Made by a program: the position numbers and the translations under genes. A stretch of 64,000 bases of DNA from Schistosoma haematobium. Lineage: Eukaryota; Platyhelminthes; Trematoda; Strigeidida; Schistosomatidae. The stretch lies in NCBI RefSeq assembly GCF_000699445.3, contig NC_067195.1, positions 86,686,569-86,750,568 on the forward strand, read 5' to 3'. The notes under the pieces are model-generated. The model saw only the letters and a list, made by a program, of their open reading frames with translations. It was not told where the DNA came from and did no database searches. Shown piece by piece: positions 1 to 12,278 of this stretch (its first letter is position 1; every line of letters begins with the position of its first letter).

Positions 1-129
1 GTCAGTGGATGAAGCTGAGTTCTCATCCACCGAGGTGTTTGGGATATACATTATCGATGAGCAACTGAAATCTACCCTTGTGCGAGAAAGTAACTGGAGT
101 AGGAATAGGTTGTAAGAGGGATAAAAGGG

Positions 130-300
130 TTCGAACAATTAAGTTATTGACTGATAGTCTGAGCCGCGTTGGTAGGTTCAGACTATTCAGTCGGGATCCG
201 TATAACAATCGTGGCCAATGGTCGAAGATCTTAGATGACATGACTTAAGATCCGTCGCAGTGGCATGGATGTATTCACTCTTCTTGTCTTAGATCTTAAG
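130..300 (+). repeat. RTE (SR3-like) 3'-end fragment
   Basis: The stretch from the 'ggtaggttcagactattcag' region onward is a diverged copy of the segment at 21425-21560, and of 49990-50190 on the opposite strand. In the better copy on the minus strand that segment encodes the C-terminal end of an RTE-type ORF (NQWLETLGDMAQNRSQ). No intact frame remains here. The assignment rests on similarity inside the window. Confidence 0.5.
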
Positions 301-3045
301 TGAAATTTACTGTTAGAAAGTTAGTCGCATTTCCTCTTTGACCAAGCCTATGTAGATATGTAACTAACTAGTTCACATTCAAATGCTTACACCTCAACGA
401 ATCACAACTTTAGAGTCATAGAATAACACGCAACAAAAATTAAATAAATTAATCATAGTTATCACAAGTTAGGATGAGTGTACACAAACATGATATTTCT
501 TACCCTTATCAATATTTAACGATAAAATTAAATAAAATCGATGAACCAAACTACTTCACAAAATAAAATGAGAAGTAGTTACCTTTGATACTACTATTTA
601 ACTTTAAATCAAGGATACTAAAACTCCTTAGTTCATTCATCAACAATAACAATAAAAAATTGTAGCACAATAGTTCAATGGGTGAAAAATTTTCATATTT
701 TGTTTAATAGAACAAGACACAACAGCTAGAAAGTAAATGTATTCTAGTAAACAAGAAAACATGGGATGGTGAGTTATCCACTGAACGGTTCGGGTTCCAA
801 TTCTATATACTTTGTTTCAAGTAGCTGAGTAGCATTACTACTCCTTAGACAAACAATAGGATTGGACAGGAGTGAATGGACGTATACTTGATGAGTTACA
901 CTATGGTAAGATATATCATCATATCAATGAGATCAACACTATTTCATGTTTTTCAGTTGTTAACGCGTTTAACCTTAAGAATCACGTTCTGGTAGTCCGC
1001 AGTTTTATAAACGATTGAGGCTGATAAATAATGATTTCATACGGATTTGAGCAACGCACTTTGTATGACGACCGGTAACGCTGCTCCCCAGTTAAAACCC
1101 AAAGCAAACGAGGAGGGGGTCCGTATCAGTAACGGTTAAAAGTTAGACAGGTTGACCACTAAATTACAGCACTAAATGAGAGAATACAAAATATTCATTA
1201 AAACTAAGGAGGGTGTTAGCGGAACCTAGACTGGATTAAAGCATGCTCAATGTACATTGCCTTTGCGCACGCTGATTGGCTAATTATTATCCAGCCAGCT
1301 TTAGCCAATACTTAGTGAACACTAGAAATCTCATGTGAAAAAACTATAAATATACTAACGTTTTCCCTATTGCATTTACTCACTTCCTAAACAACCGTGT
1401 TCTTATTTGGGGAATTGTCGAGTGAATCAGTGTCCGAGAATACTAAGCAATAGGAATAGCTGGGTTATAACCCTAAGAGAGAATTATAACAGAGGGGAAT
1501 ACAAAAACTGATGAGAAAAAATCTTTACTCAAACACTTACCCAAACGGTTCATCAAAATAAACAACTGTCTCACTAATCAAGTCAATTATTCCTGTACTT
1601 TTTGGCTCTTGACATATGGGTATATTAATAAAAGCTGAATTGAAGTTAAGTTTTGACCTAAACAAAAGTCAATGAGAAGGAAAGGAGTATATATATTTAC
1701 AATATAAATGGCATTTAGATAATTAAACTAGTGAATTTGAATAATTTTCGATCGGATTTGGGTAGACATTGAGACTAAACATTATTCGTCCACTAGTCAA
1801 TATTTCTAAGTGATGTTCTCCTGCTAATATGACCACTACTATATTATTACTACCAATAGTATTGATATCACCTGGCTCCCCAGATCAAATCAAGTAAGAT
1901 TTGAAATTTAGATCTACCAGTTGGAAGCCGAGAGGGTTTATCTCTAAGCCTCTATATAAAGCATGCTTAAGGGCCGTGAAACATTAAAAAAAACTTACTT
2001 TAAATGGCATCCAAAGGTTATTTTATACACATACCCTAAGTTAGTACACTAAGATTGGGAATTAATGAAACGAGAAGCAAAGGATAGAAATTAGTTTCGA
2101 CTAAAATGCGAATAAGAACGTAAAAAATAGTTTTAACGGAATAAACGGAACAAATGACTGAAAACCTAGGAATGGCATAACTAGTGCTTTGGGAGAAGAC
2201 AAAAGAATGCGATTCGGTTAGTACAATCGATATTGAGTCATGTAACTCAAAAATTGAGAGTATTGTAGAGACCCAAACCAAGAGGTCTGCACCTACCGAT
2301 AAGGCTTGAACTAGCAGTCAATAATTTCATACAATAACCATTTTATGTCATCTGCCAAGTGTTTTAATATTTAGTTTTGTTTATTTATTTGCAAATTCCC
2401 TGTAATTAGAAGTGAACAATTTCTACAGCTAAATTTCTATATAAAGATCATCGAACAAACTCAATAAATCGGATGCATAACGATAACACTATTATCATGA
2501 TTATGAACGAACTATGGTGTAGTTATTGTTGACAGAGAATTGTGTCAATAAAGTCAAGTTACTTTTGCATGGTTCATTAAGATTCTCAATAGTTTATTCA
2601 AAAAAGAATATATTTAACGCATACGTAGCCCTTCGGGCACGATGAGTTCATACTTCCTTTTGTGCTAACTATTGATGCAGCTAATCTTTTGTCAACTGTG
2701 ACAGTCATAATCAGTGTAGAGCGCGGAACAAATATTTGATTTCACGAGTTGGCATATTATGTTAGTACGACGAGAGGAAATTAACAAGTCGAAATAATGC
2801 ATTAGTAATGATAATGAGAAAGACTAAACATCGATAATACGGTTCGAAAACTGAATGAAAAGGTATGCATGAAGGAATACTAAAACTCAAGATTCAGATG
2901 AAAATAAAAAGTGGACGAACCTAGGCCACTGTAACCAATCCTAAGTCATTTCATCTACCATCTTCAATCACTGATAGCAACTATCGCAGTGACCCCAACT
3001 AGGGGATCCAGACATATCTATATGGCTCAAACTAGTGGTCAATGA
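301..3045. other. AT-rich stretch, no supported gene
   Basis: This is the side on which the 3' exons of the minus-strand GFM1 gene should lie. I searched by eye for the next EF-G segment (end of the G domain and domain II) and found none. Short open frames, such as 2036-2281 on the minus strand, have biased composition and no recognisable motif. The stretch is most simply intron sequence. Confidence 0.4.
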
Positions 3046-3049
3046 CTAT

Positions 3050-3250
3050 AATTTTCGCCCAATTTGTCACATTTAACTAACACCCTAAGCTTAACCTCAG
3101 CATTACACACTCGGTTGCTCCATGGGACGCGAGCAACATTTCGAAGACATCTATCATCAAAAACCTGCAGCTTATGCATGCCTCCAACTTCCAAAGTCCA
3201 AGTTACATGCCCAAAAAGTGATTCATCAGCTCTACTTTTACTGAATCAAA
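3050..3250 (-). repeat. RTE (SR3-like) C-terminal fragment, degenerate
   Basis: The string 'aacaccctaagcttaacctc' and the following 'gaacatttcgaagacatcta'-like wording resemble the RTE 3' segment at 50370-50410, which belongs to a minus-strand copy. The frame is not open. The similarity is short and read by eye. Confidence 0.35.
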
Positions 3251-3664
3251 TACTAATTTCAAATTAGCTTGATATACGAAATAAGTTATATGAACTGGGT
3301 TCAGAATTCTAGTCGCGGACCATTACAATAACATCCTACTTAAAACATTTAAGAATGGTTTACGAAGTTTCCTCTCGTAAAAAGATTTATTTCAATGACG
3401 GTGAACTGTATTGACACAAGCTATCGTTTATTCAAATATGGCCTAAATTGCACTCGATTTTCTGTGCAACTGATTATTCTGAACTAGTACAGATAGGAAA
3501 ACCAGTAAATAATAATTCATTATATTGGTAGATTCTACAACTACGATCCAGACAATAAGTTGTGGAGTTAGAATGTGATTGGTTTAAAAGTTGCTGAAAC
3601 AGTGATAATCAATTAAAAACTAGATAAAACTAGCAAATTTATGAAGCTCGGTCTTAGGAATCAC

Positions 3665-4002
3665 CTTATTTGATTAAGAACTCGAACATGATCTGCACCT
3701 TGGCGATCAAGTTTGTTAATAAATGCGATTCGAGGTATATTATAACGATCCATTTGCCTAGTCACTGTGATTGTTTGACATTGGACTCCACCGACAGCAC
3801 ATAATACTAGAACTGCACCATCAAGTACTCGAAGAGCTCTTTCAACTTCGACTGTGAAATCTACGTGACCGGGTGTATCAATGAGATTGATAGTGCAATC
3901 TTTCCACATTGTAAAGGTTGAAGCAGATTGAATTGTTATTCCACGGAGTCTCTCTAGCTCCATTGAGTCCATTACAGCACCAACTCCATCTTTGCCTCTA
4001 AC
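3665..4002 (-). CDS. GFM1: GFM1 exon with G2-G4 motifs
   Basis: The exon is 338 nt, enters in phase 0 and leaves in phase 2, so another exon must follow downstream. It begins [13 protein letters not shown] and ends VLNQIR. It carries RGITI, DTPGH, the motif [12 protein letters not shown] typical of EF-G1, and NKLD. The reading frame has no internal stop. Confidence 0.93.
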
Positions 4003-7000
4003 CTATATCAAAAGCGTCATTTTTACAAAACATACGTAAACTTTATATGCAACTATAATTGACCGATATTTATTCATCATACCAGTAATTCAAAAATAGG
4101 CTAATATAATATTATATGACCAAGATAAAACTAATAATAGCAATGATAAGGATACTATATAGTACGTTGTGGATGGGAATGAATAAAATCAAACCTAATC
4201 GCACTTCATAATACAACATACTGTTAATGGAGAACATAACAGTAATAGATTACCAACTATTAGAGAGCTGTACTGTGATCATGTGTTTGTTCTGTATACT
4301 TGCATTGTAAGGAGACGTATACAGCCGTAAAATAAAGGATGTCAATATTATAATATCCAGTATTGGATCCCAAAGATTGTACAACTCATTAGATTGATTT
4401 TAAAGGCGACTACAATTTATGGATGAACTAATAGAATTAAGAATAGCGTCTTGGACTTCAGCACACACTCCGTTCACTCCTATAGTTAAATAGCATTTTG
4501 AAACCATAGCTGATATCAGTTCGCGATGAAAAACTTTACTTTAACTCCTAACTCTAAATACAAACTCGAAATCCTAATTTCTCATACTAATTTATAGCCC
4601 TCTTTAGATCTTTGTAAGTAGGTGGGCTGTCTCGAGATCTTTTCAGCGTCACTCAAAGGTCGTCTATAAATAAGTCTCATTTGAGATTAGAAATAATATA
4701 ACACAGAACCTAATGGTTATATTGCAAAAGCTTTAGAATATATTCTCCATTAAAAGACAACGTAGTTTGCAACTAAATGCAATCCACGCTAGGTATGTTT
4801 TTATTCAAACTGCATTTCCTAACAGATTCTAGAAAGAGTTTGCTCATACACAACGGGCACGGTAATAGTTACCATTATACTATTGATGGTACATCTCTTC
4901 CACGCGTTCAAGAACATTAAGATTTAGGAGTAATAATAAGTCATTACTTCAAAACAACTACGCATTGCAACGCAGCTGCTGCCAAACGTTATCGTGAGTT
5001 ATGGTCACTCTGCCGAGCATTCAAATGCTTTGACGAGATGTTTCAGATTTTATATCCCACCTATGTAAGACCACACTTAGAGTACTGTATCCAAGCAGCT
5101 AGCCCATGTCTGATAAAGGATACTAACTTACTTGAGAGTGTGGGAACAAAATTAGTGAAGGGTCTTTCTAGACTCCCTTACGATTAGCGCTTAAAACGCC
5201 TAAGCCTTTTCCCCGTGTCGTATCGTAGGACGCGAGATGACCTTACACTGGCATTTCGTATCTTTAATTATGATTTGGGTGTTAATATTTCTTATCTTTT
5301 TGCTCCCTCTAGCACTAATAATCTCCGACATCATAGCAAGAAGGTTCACAAACCGCGATCTAATAAACTTAAAGTGGGTCCCGTTTTTTTCGAGTAGTCA
5401 ATGACTGGAACGCCTTACCCAAGCAAGTGATATCAGACCCATCAGTGAATAGTTTCAAGGAGCTGGACCTTCACTGGAAGGTAATCTGTTAGGATTGACA
5501 CAGGCTCACCAACCTACTATCCTTATTACTGAAGACTAAATCAGTGTTCAAGTGATTTCATTTACTCATCCCATGGTTGCAAGTTTCCCAGGTCTATATT
5601 TCTTTAAAAAAGATCGGGAAGCCTGTGCGTTGTAGGTACATACTCAAGGGGGCGAGAATCTAATTTATGGACAAGCCAACCAGAGGCATTTTAGAGATTT
5701 CAAGGTTACGGCTCCAACTTCTGGCATTATAACTGATGTCAGTTCATGATGAAAACCCCATATATAATTCCTAAGGCAAATTACGACAATTATTGCGAAC
5801 TGGATAATAAAAGAACAAGTAACACTGGCTGCAGCCAGGTACGACAAAATATACGGATGTTTGGAAGGTGTACAAACTCCTACATAGGCTTGGTTATGTG
5901 CATCGTGTCGTTATCCACAAGTAGTACTTTGTGCACTCAACAACCGGACTGCACATAAACAATATTGAAGCTATGTGGTCGAGGCTAAAAGAGTTTTTGA
6001 GACTTTATCATGGAACACTACAGATCGATAAGAAACGAGTGTATAACTAAAATTCGGGAAGCGCAAAGAAAATATGAAATGCAGCTGGCAGAATCCGCAC
6101 TCAAGCAGCCCAAGAGGATATTCTCGTACATAAACTACAGAACAAGGATTCATCACTGGATTCCCAACCTAATTAAAGTAGGAAGTGAATCTGAAATGAT
6201 AGAGGAAGATCAGGAAAAAGCTGAGGTTATGGCTGACTATTTTGGGGCAGTTTTCACTCAGGAACCTCCTCTAGAGAAAGAACCAGACCCAATTACAGAG
6301 TCAACAAACCAGCTGCTCACCGTGGACTTCGACCAAAACGATGTGCTTAAGGCTCTTAGCACCCTAAACATGGAGAAGTCAACAGGACCAGATGAGCTAC
6401 ACCCCAAAATCTTGAGACATATTGCCCAATATATCGCAGCCCACTGACTGTGATATTCAAAACGTCACTTGACCAAGGTGTGTTACCTATGGACTGGAAG
6501 GACGCAATCGTCACTCCCATACATAAAACTGGTCTACGACAAGTTCCATCAAATTACAGACCCGTAAGCCTCACCAGTGTTGTAATTAAAATACTGGAAA
6601 GGATAATCAAACGGACCATAACAGCATTTATGGAAACCAATAACTTGCTGAACATGGCACAACATGGTTTTAGAAAGGGTCTATCCTGTACAACGAACCT
6701 CCTTATAGCTAGGGAGCTCTGGATTAATGCGCTAGACAATGGAAACTCAGTGGATGTTGTCTACATAGACTTCAGTAAGGCTTTTGACAAGGTGCCAACT
6801 AATAGACTGCTATTGAAGTTGGCAAACCTTGGTATTGCCGGACCTCTTTTAAAATGGATTAAGGATTTCCTAGTAGGTCGTAGGCAAAAAGTAAGAATAA
6901 ATTCCAAGTGCTCCATCTGGAGACCAGTACTTAGTGGAGTACCCCAAGGTTCCGTCCTAGGTCCTTTACTTTTTATAATGTACGTTAATGATCTTACAAG

Positions 7001-8258
7001 TATAGTACAGTCTCCAATGTTATTATACGCTGACGATGTAAAAATTTGGCGAGTTATAACTGGAGACAAAGACGTATTTACTCTTCAGACCGACTTAAAT
7101 AATATGATAAACTGGTCTAAAGAGTGGCTAATGCCTATCAACTCGGAAAAGTGTGTCTACATGCACTTGGGGGATTCAAAGGTTAATACGTACAACATAG
7201 GGGATGTGTCATTACCCGTAGTCCGGTCTCATAAGGACCTAGGGGTGACAGTGAGCAATGATCTTAAGACGACGGCCCATTGCCGGGAGGTCGCAGTTAA
7301 GGGGTTTCGAACCCTCTGGGCTTTAAAAAGGACATTCACTAAGCTTGATACTACCATGTTCACCACATTATACACATCCTTAGTGAGAACTAAGTTAGAG
7401 AACTGTGTTCAGGCTGCAAGCCCCTGTTTAAAAGGTGACTCAGACATACTAGAAAAGGTACAGAGGGCAGCTACGCGTGCAATTCCGGAACTCCGGGGTT
7501 TATCATATAAAGAGCGGCTTGAAAAACTGAACCTCTTTACTCTGTCCTATCGCAGACTAAGGGGAGATCTAATATTGATGTACAGAATACTAAGAAATGA
7601 TTTCGGACCTAACTTATTCTCTCTCTTTCTTCCCACTAGATCGGGACACCTCAGAGGACATAGCAGGCGAGTAGAAAAGCCAAGAACGAACAAAATACCC
7701 GTGGCATACAGGTTTTCACACCGAGTCATCAATACTTGGAACCTGCTGCCTGAAGCAGTGGTATCTGCACCTTCAATTGACTCTTTTAAGAAAAGACTGG
7801 ACACTCACAGAAGCATACTAGAAAAGGAATAACATAGGCCGTAGGCCTTCTGTCCTTACTACACAAATCTGAATCTGAATCCAGAGGCCGACTATTCTGT
7901 AGCCATATGGATAATTTCCTCTACCGCATGCACTACGGTTTTAGAACGCCTAAGTCTTTCTAATTTTGACAAGTTTGTGAACCACGTAAAAGAAGTGTAT
8001 CCACTTTATTTCCTTGGTTTTGTACATATTTTTACTCTATATTGACTGTTTGCTGATTAGCTAATATTTCTCAAGGTCACTTAAGATTTGTTCAAAGGTC
8101 GTCCATAAATTAGAACCTTGCCAAAAGTTTGAACTCACTTCGTGCATCTCGTTTATTCTGTTGGTGTAGAAAAGAATTCTTTCGGAAAGTGTTGTCTTCC
8201 CACTATCAATGTGAGCAGATATACCGATATTACGAATTTTAGAAAGGTCCGAGACATT
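3665..8258 (-). CDS. GFM1: Mitochondrial elongation factor G1, partial gene (two exons)
   Basis: Two exons on the minus strand, 8258-8139 and 4002-3665, join in phase 0 to encode 152 continuous residues of a translational GTPase. Motifs in order are G1 (AHIDSGKTT), G2 (RGITI inside [13 protein letters not shown]), G3 (DTPGHVDF) and G4 (NKLD). The signature [16 protein letters not shown] fits mitochondrial EF-G1 better than EF-Tu, EF2 or the recycling factor GFM2. The family protein drives GTP-dependent translocation on the mitochondrial ribosome. Splice sites are canonical: acceptor tttgtctag before 8258, donor gtgagt after 8139, acceptor tatag before 4002, donor gtgatt after 3665. The first exon with the transit peptide should lie above 8258 and the remaining domains below 3665; neither was found. 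The 4.1-kb intron holds CR1 and Merlin remnants on the opposite strand. Confidence 0.92.
4003..4915. other. GFM1 intron, unclassified sequence
   Basis: The stretch is AT-rich with no coding frame or repeat that I can support. Confidence 0.4.
4915..5545 (+). pseudogene. CR1-like reverse transcriptase C-terminus, decayed
   Basis: From 4919 the frame reads [16 protein letters not shown], then [34 protein letters not shown] and, after an in-frame stop near 5187, [16 protein letters not shown] (about 5212). These are the C-terminal landmarks of the CR1-like ORF2 seen intact at 6450-7832. The copy is 5'-truncated, starting after the YADD box, and carries stops and shifts. It lies inside the GFM1 intron in antisense orientation. 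Confidence 0.8.
5853..6035 (+). pseudogene. Merlin-family transposase C-terminus, fragment
   Basis: In the frame through 5934 the sequence reads [20 protein letters not shown], a stop at 5922, then [20 protein letters not shown] and [10 protein letters not shown]. The [13 protein letters not shown] motif is the conserved C-terminal end of the IS1016/Merlin transposase, a cut-and-paste DNA transposon superfamily described in schistosomes. The catalytic core upstream is not recognisable and no terminal inverted repeats were found. The fragment runs directly into a CR1-like element, so it was probably cut by that insertion. Confidence 0.72.
6035..7875 (+). mobile_element. CR1-like (SR1-type) non-LTR retrotransposon, 5'-truncated
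   Basis: The copy begins inside the linker before reverse transcriptase, abutting the Merlin fragment, and ends in a short untranslated tail with the terminal repeats 'ctgaatctgaatc' near 7868-7880. That tail has the same plan ('aacataggcc...ctcctgtcctt', then a short tandem repeat) as the CR1-like copy ending at 47704. Short tandem 3' repeats and 5' truncation are normal for CR1-type target-primed insertions. Confidence 0.85.
6040..7832 (+). pseudogene. CR1-like ORF2 reverse transcriptase, one frameshift
   Basis: Two frames, 6010-6447 and 6450-7832, form one ORF2 C-terminal half of roughly 600 residues. The break sits at a C-run near 6439-6442, where the first frame ends at a TGA. RT landmarks are [13 protein letters not shown] (before the break), [53 protein letters not shown], the catalytic [10 protein letters not shown], then [18 protein letters not shown]. 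No endonuclease domain is present because of 5' truncation. Apart from the single shift the frame is open, so the copy is fairly young. Confidence 0.88.
8139..8258 (-). CDS. GFM1: GFM1 exon with the P-loop
   Basis: This is a 120-nt, 40-codon exon too short for a simple ORF screen. It reads [20 protein letters not shown], continues through [12 protein letters not shown] and ends at NEMHE. It contains the G1 P-loop [12 protein letters not shown]. Both splice sites are canonical, and it joins in phase 0 to the exon at 4002, exactly as expected for EF-G1. Confidence 0.92.
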
Positions 8259-8423
8259 CTAGACAAAAGTTGTACTAAAATACTAGTTTACATTATTGGT
8301 TGATATGTTTCTTAAAATAACTGGAGGGGCCTTCAGTAATGCGCGTATAGCGCGCACAACATGAAGCATACTGTTGACCTTCAAATGAAACTAGGCGCCT
8401 TCGTTTTCAAATGGATCTGGACG

Positions 8424-9390
8424 ACTAGAAGCTTTCGCTTAACGGGCTTCCGCATCTAGTAGCGGTGAATCACCGATGCCTTCAGTTTAGCACCAAGGCG
8501 AATTAACGATAAAAGACGAAGAAGAAAAAAACTTGGTAAGTTATGGTAAAATTTTGTCCTTAGTTCATAGAGAAATATATCAAGTTTTCTTCAAAAGGAC
8601 TCCTGGAAAGTCACTTCGACTACCTCAGACGTTAGCGATTTCCGGAACTTGACTTCTCTCGAGTACTAAAGTGCGAGCCTACAGTCTGTTGGTGTATGTT
8701 GTATTCCCAGTTCCGGGGTGTTACTCCTAGGCTTTATGTTGCCACTAAGCTTAAGTAGGTGTTTAAGAGGATGGTCAGAAGTATTTAGGATTATCTACGT
8801 CATTGAAAGGTCACCTCTAAGACGCCCGTTCTCTAACGGGTAAAGGTCCAGTGGTTAGAGCTGCTCTTCATGAGACTTGAATTTCAGTCACTGGACCGGT
8901 TTCGTGGCTCGTCGTTTGAATACGTTCCATTGTGTTCTTATCCTGTTCAGATGAGGGAGGGAACACTATGTTTCCATAGACGGGGACAACTTAAACTACT
9001 GAAGGTTGTGTGGGAAATTCTTCCATCGAACTGACCGAAAATGCGCTTCAACGTTACCAACTCAAGATTTGCTCGGAAGGCATTTTTGTCGCCGGACCAG
9101 GAGAAGTGTCTTTTTTAGATGCTGCAGTTTCCGGTATACCGAGTCAGAGCTTAGGTTCACTTCGGAAAGTCTTGTGGAGTTAAGGATGAGGCTTTCATCT
9201 ACGACGTTGATGTGAGTCCATCGAAATGTCCGAGTGTTGTCCTGTCACTGTCGTTGTTGTTTGAGCCACTAAGACCTGGCAGTTAGGAAACTCTAGTTTC
9301 GGCTTGTTGAAGCGAGGCTGCGTGAAAGAATAAGGTTTTAAGATTGAAGACAAATTTATCGATAAGCTTTATCTGGTAGTGAAGCCTGTC
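8424..9390 (+). repeat. Unclassified dispersed repeat, copy 1
   Basis: This stretch is similar, in the same orientation, to 39360-40010. Shared blocks include 'gaagctttcgc', 'gtgaatcaccgat', 'ttagcgaactccgg'-like wording, 'cagaagtatttaggatt' and 'aattcttccatcg'. Its last 150 bases ('gattgaagacaaat...atcgat') match 42770-42890. No protein motif was recognised on either strand. It could be the untranslated part of a retroelement. Confidence 0.6.
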
Positions 9391-9975
9391 TTCTCTTATT
9401 GTGTTTTTTACATACGTTACTTATTTGTTTGAATCGCCTGTATGTGCTGTTGTTACCAGTTCATTTGTATTCCTTCCAGTGGTGCGCTTTGCAGCCTAGC
9501 AAATAAAGGTTGCGATTCTTGATGACTGCACCACAATCTGACGTATCGTCTTGATTGCACTGCCCCAATTGTCCACCATGTTATTTATAATACCAATATG
9601 GGCCAAAATGCTTCTAAGACATTAGATAGAAAGTTATGGAAATTAAAGCACCAACACCACAAGCACCATGTCGTATATCGGCTTCAGAGCTCACTTAACT
9701 TGATTAGCAGAAATAATTCACTCCGAAGCAAGTATTTTCGACCATTCAGAATAAAGCTTAATGTAGTGAAAACTTAGACTTGTCAATGAATCGGCATTTC
9801 CAATCATGTATGGAATCAAATTCTCTTAACACAACCAGATTATTCATAATTAATGACAGCAATGTAGATGACCCCAGTATTATTTATAAACAATTCAAGC
9901 ACCATCTCCTGCGGTGCTTCATTACGGAAAACGGAACCACTATCGATGCACTAACAATATTGACAAATAAGCATG
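9391..9975. other. Stretch without recognisable content
   Basis: No gene or repeat can be supported. The 66-codon open frame at 9780-9980 has no motif and runs into the LTR-like repeat. Confidence 0.35.
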
Positions 9976-10392
9976 TGTAGAATTTTGGTCTACTATGATA
10001 TCAGTACTGCTCCAATAATAGACCTAATCCTAAAATTGTAAATTTGTCATGATATAACCGCCTAATCTATAAGATCTTACGTGGAAGTCACACCATCGAC
10101 TACACCAACTCACTGTATCGTATCAGTTACCAATACATGATGTAGAACAAGGTTAGGCTAGAGAAAGAACAATATATTTAATATGAATAGAAGATATAAG
10201 GTAACATTCAGCAGAGACCACGCCTGCATGGCCGAGCCATGCCACTCGATCAACTCCAGTCTATTCAATTCATTCTCCGCGCCTTCTCCATTGTTAGGCA
10301 TTTCCCCGAGTTAAATATTGAATATCTATTTTCTGAGTAGTCTCGTGTTCACAGCTTTGTGGATTGTGTGGCTATTGTCCAATGCCACTACA
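9976..10392 (+). repeat. 417-bp LTR-like direct repeat, copy 1
   Basis: The repeat begins TGTAGAATT and ends GCCACTACA, giving inverted termini TGTAG/CTACA like the gypsy LTRs in this window. A copy of equal length and nearly the same sequence, in the same orientation, lies at 18726-19142. The ends are sharp: flanking sequences differ on both sides. Flanks 'catg' before copy 1 and 'catc' after copy 2 could be a decayed 4-bp target duplication of one element. No purine tract or primer site is convincing. Confidence 0.6.
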
Positions 10393-10640
10393 CTACTCTC
10401 CCACCAGAATCGACGTGATGTTGGTTCGATACCGAACTGGATGGGATTGTCGTGCGCCGAAGGTTACCAAGACTAGGAAGAGTCCCCCGGGGTAATGATA
10501 AGCTGGAAGGTAAATCAAAAAGAAGGCGGCAGCATCTGGTCGGGAAATACATGTAATAATCTTAAAATATCTGCTTTCATGATTAACACGCTTAAAATGA
10601 AAATTTGGTTGAAGATTATTTGAACTATAAAAAATGGGAT
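10393..10640 (+). repeat. Direct repeat partner of 19545-19800
   Basis: The stretch starting 'ctactctccca' and running through 'gttggttcgatacc', 'gataagctg' and 'aacacgcttaaa' recurs at 19545-19800 in the same orientation. In the second location it is separated from the 417-bp repeat by about 400 bases. It may be internal sequence of the LTR-like element. Confidence 0.5.
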
Positions 10641-11772
10641 TACAATAATAATAATAAAACGATGCGTGTTAATAACTTAACTTATAGGCAGTAATTATTT
10701 TGTGTTTAGAAATATTAAAATAATGAATATTGTAGAAATGTTAATACTGGTATTAGTTTTGGTTTAAATTATGAAATCAAATAACGATTATGCCGGTAAG
10801 TTGTCCATATGAGTTGAATTCCAATTGCATCTGTATTAGTAGGCTAACTGAAAGAACAAAAGTATACCGTGGAGAAGAATTCCAACTAGTGTTCCAGTTA
10901 GTTTGATACGGTTTATTTAGTTACGGGGAGATTTTCTCAACCTCATTTTTACTTGACCGTGATAGAATTTAGTAATATTACTAATACACATGAATGGTTA
11001 TCAAAATAAAATTTAAATACATCAGTGATAATTATATGAATTTTGGACAGATAGCTAGGAACAAATCGTTAAACATGAGTGTATTCGTAAGAGACATGCT
11101 CTAGACTCAATGTTCTGATCTGCGGCAGACTATTTATTTATATTTATACTTGCCGGCTGATTGGGCATACAAGTTAGTTGCAAGTATGCAGTTTATTATA
11201 AGGCGGAATACGATTTAATTGAGATATAGTGGTTGTAAGTTATTAAAATCAGTTAAGCCTATGAATCATATTACGAAGTGATGTGGTGCTGCAAGATGTA
11301 TTTAGCTAAATAAGTTTTTACAAGATGATTAATAGTGAGTGATGCTCATGTGATTAACAGGGAGAACATAAGTTGTAACCAGGGGGAGTACACTCCCAAC
11401 TCATGTCTATGATAATGGTTTGAACCTTAGTCAGTGTTGTGGTAAATTCGACATTGATGTTTTCAGTTTGCAGGAGATTTGCTTGACTGCTTATACTGAT
11501 TATTTGCATGCATGATTGTGTCGCTAAACCATCAATTAGACTGACAAGGTTTTGAGATATTTACTGAGTGAGCAACAGATAGAGAAACACACTGTAATCA
11601 TCTGTGATGGATGAAGATACCAAGAAAACAACACCATTTAATGGTAATTATAAGTCGATTTGCTGACCGGTTATGTTAATAGTTTCATTAATTTTATCAG
11701 TCATATTACGTGATTGTCAAGTTATGACAATGCTTTATAACGATATCCTGAAACTATTAAATTTAAGTAGTT
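10641..11772. other. Stretch without recognisable content
   Basis: The sequence is AT-rich with scattered 'aataataata' runs. No gene, repeat or motif can be supported. Confidence 0.35.
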
Positions 11773-11776
11773 ATAG

Positions 11777-12139
11777 TGTAGTGACTCACATTTATCACGA
11801 GAACACGACTGGTTTAATAAAAACAATTATTATTATTATTATAACCAACTGTACCAGTGTTTGTTTTAATGTGCTTTTGTTTAACTGTGCTAATTATAGC
11901 CATTTTGTGCTTCCATTACCTTCCATCATTGTTCCGCGGTTTTTGGTACTGTTCGCGCGTACTCCTGTCTTCTGCTTCCACTTGTACCACTTCTTGGCAC
12001 GATCTCGGTATTCGTTCAATACCACGAGATCGCCAACGAAATAAATCTGGTTACACTCGATCCTCGCCTTCTGATTTATCTGGCACGTGTTTCTGGGTAG
12101 CGGTGTTCACAGTTAATCTCAACTCGACGCCACGCTACA
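11777..12139 (+). repeat. 5' LTR of the gypsy element
   Basis: The LTR starts TGTAGTGACTC and ends ACGCTACA. It matches 16929-17291 over 363 bp with no difference that I could see. Two open frames inside the LTR (11673-12044 and 11857-12147) recur at the 3' LTR and are LTR sequence, not genes. Confidence 0.92.
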
Positions 12140-12160
12140 ATTGGTGATCCCAAAGTTTGG
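12140..12160 (+). promoter_or_regulatory. Putative primer-binding site
   Basis: Immediately after the LTR, two bases (AT) precede TGGTGATCCC. The position and TGG start fit a tRNA 3'-end primer site. The tRNA identity (Trp) is inferred from the clade. Confidence 0.55.
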
Positions 12161-12278
12161 AACACGCCTCAACCCCGGGTCAAATCTTCTAAAGAAGCCA
12201 ATTTGGTGAGTCTATTATTTATCTATCCACGTCTGTCGTATATTTTCATATTAATTTTTAATATATAATATACACGAC

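Noticed and set aside
3064..3267. Plus-strand 67-codon frame considered as coding
   Set aside because: The sequence resembles an inverted RTE 3' end and the frame has no motif.
11673..12147. Open frames inside the gypsy LTRs (also 16933-17305)
   Set aside because: They recur identically in both LTRs, have no motif and cover LTR regulatory sequence.
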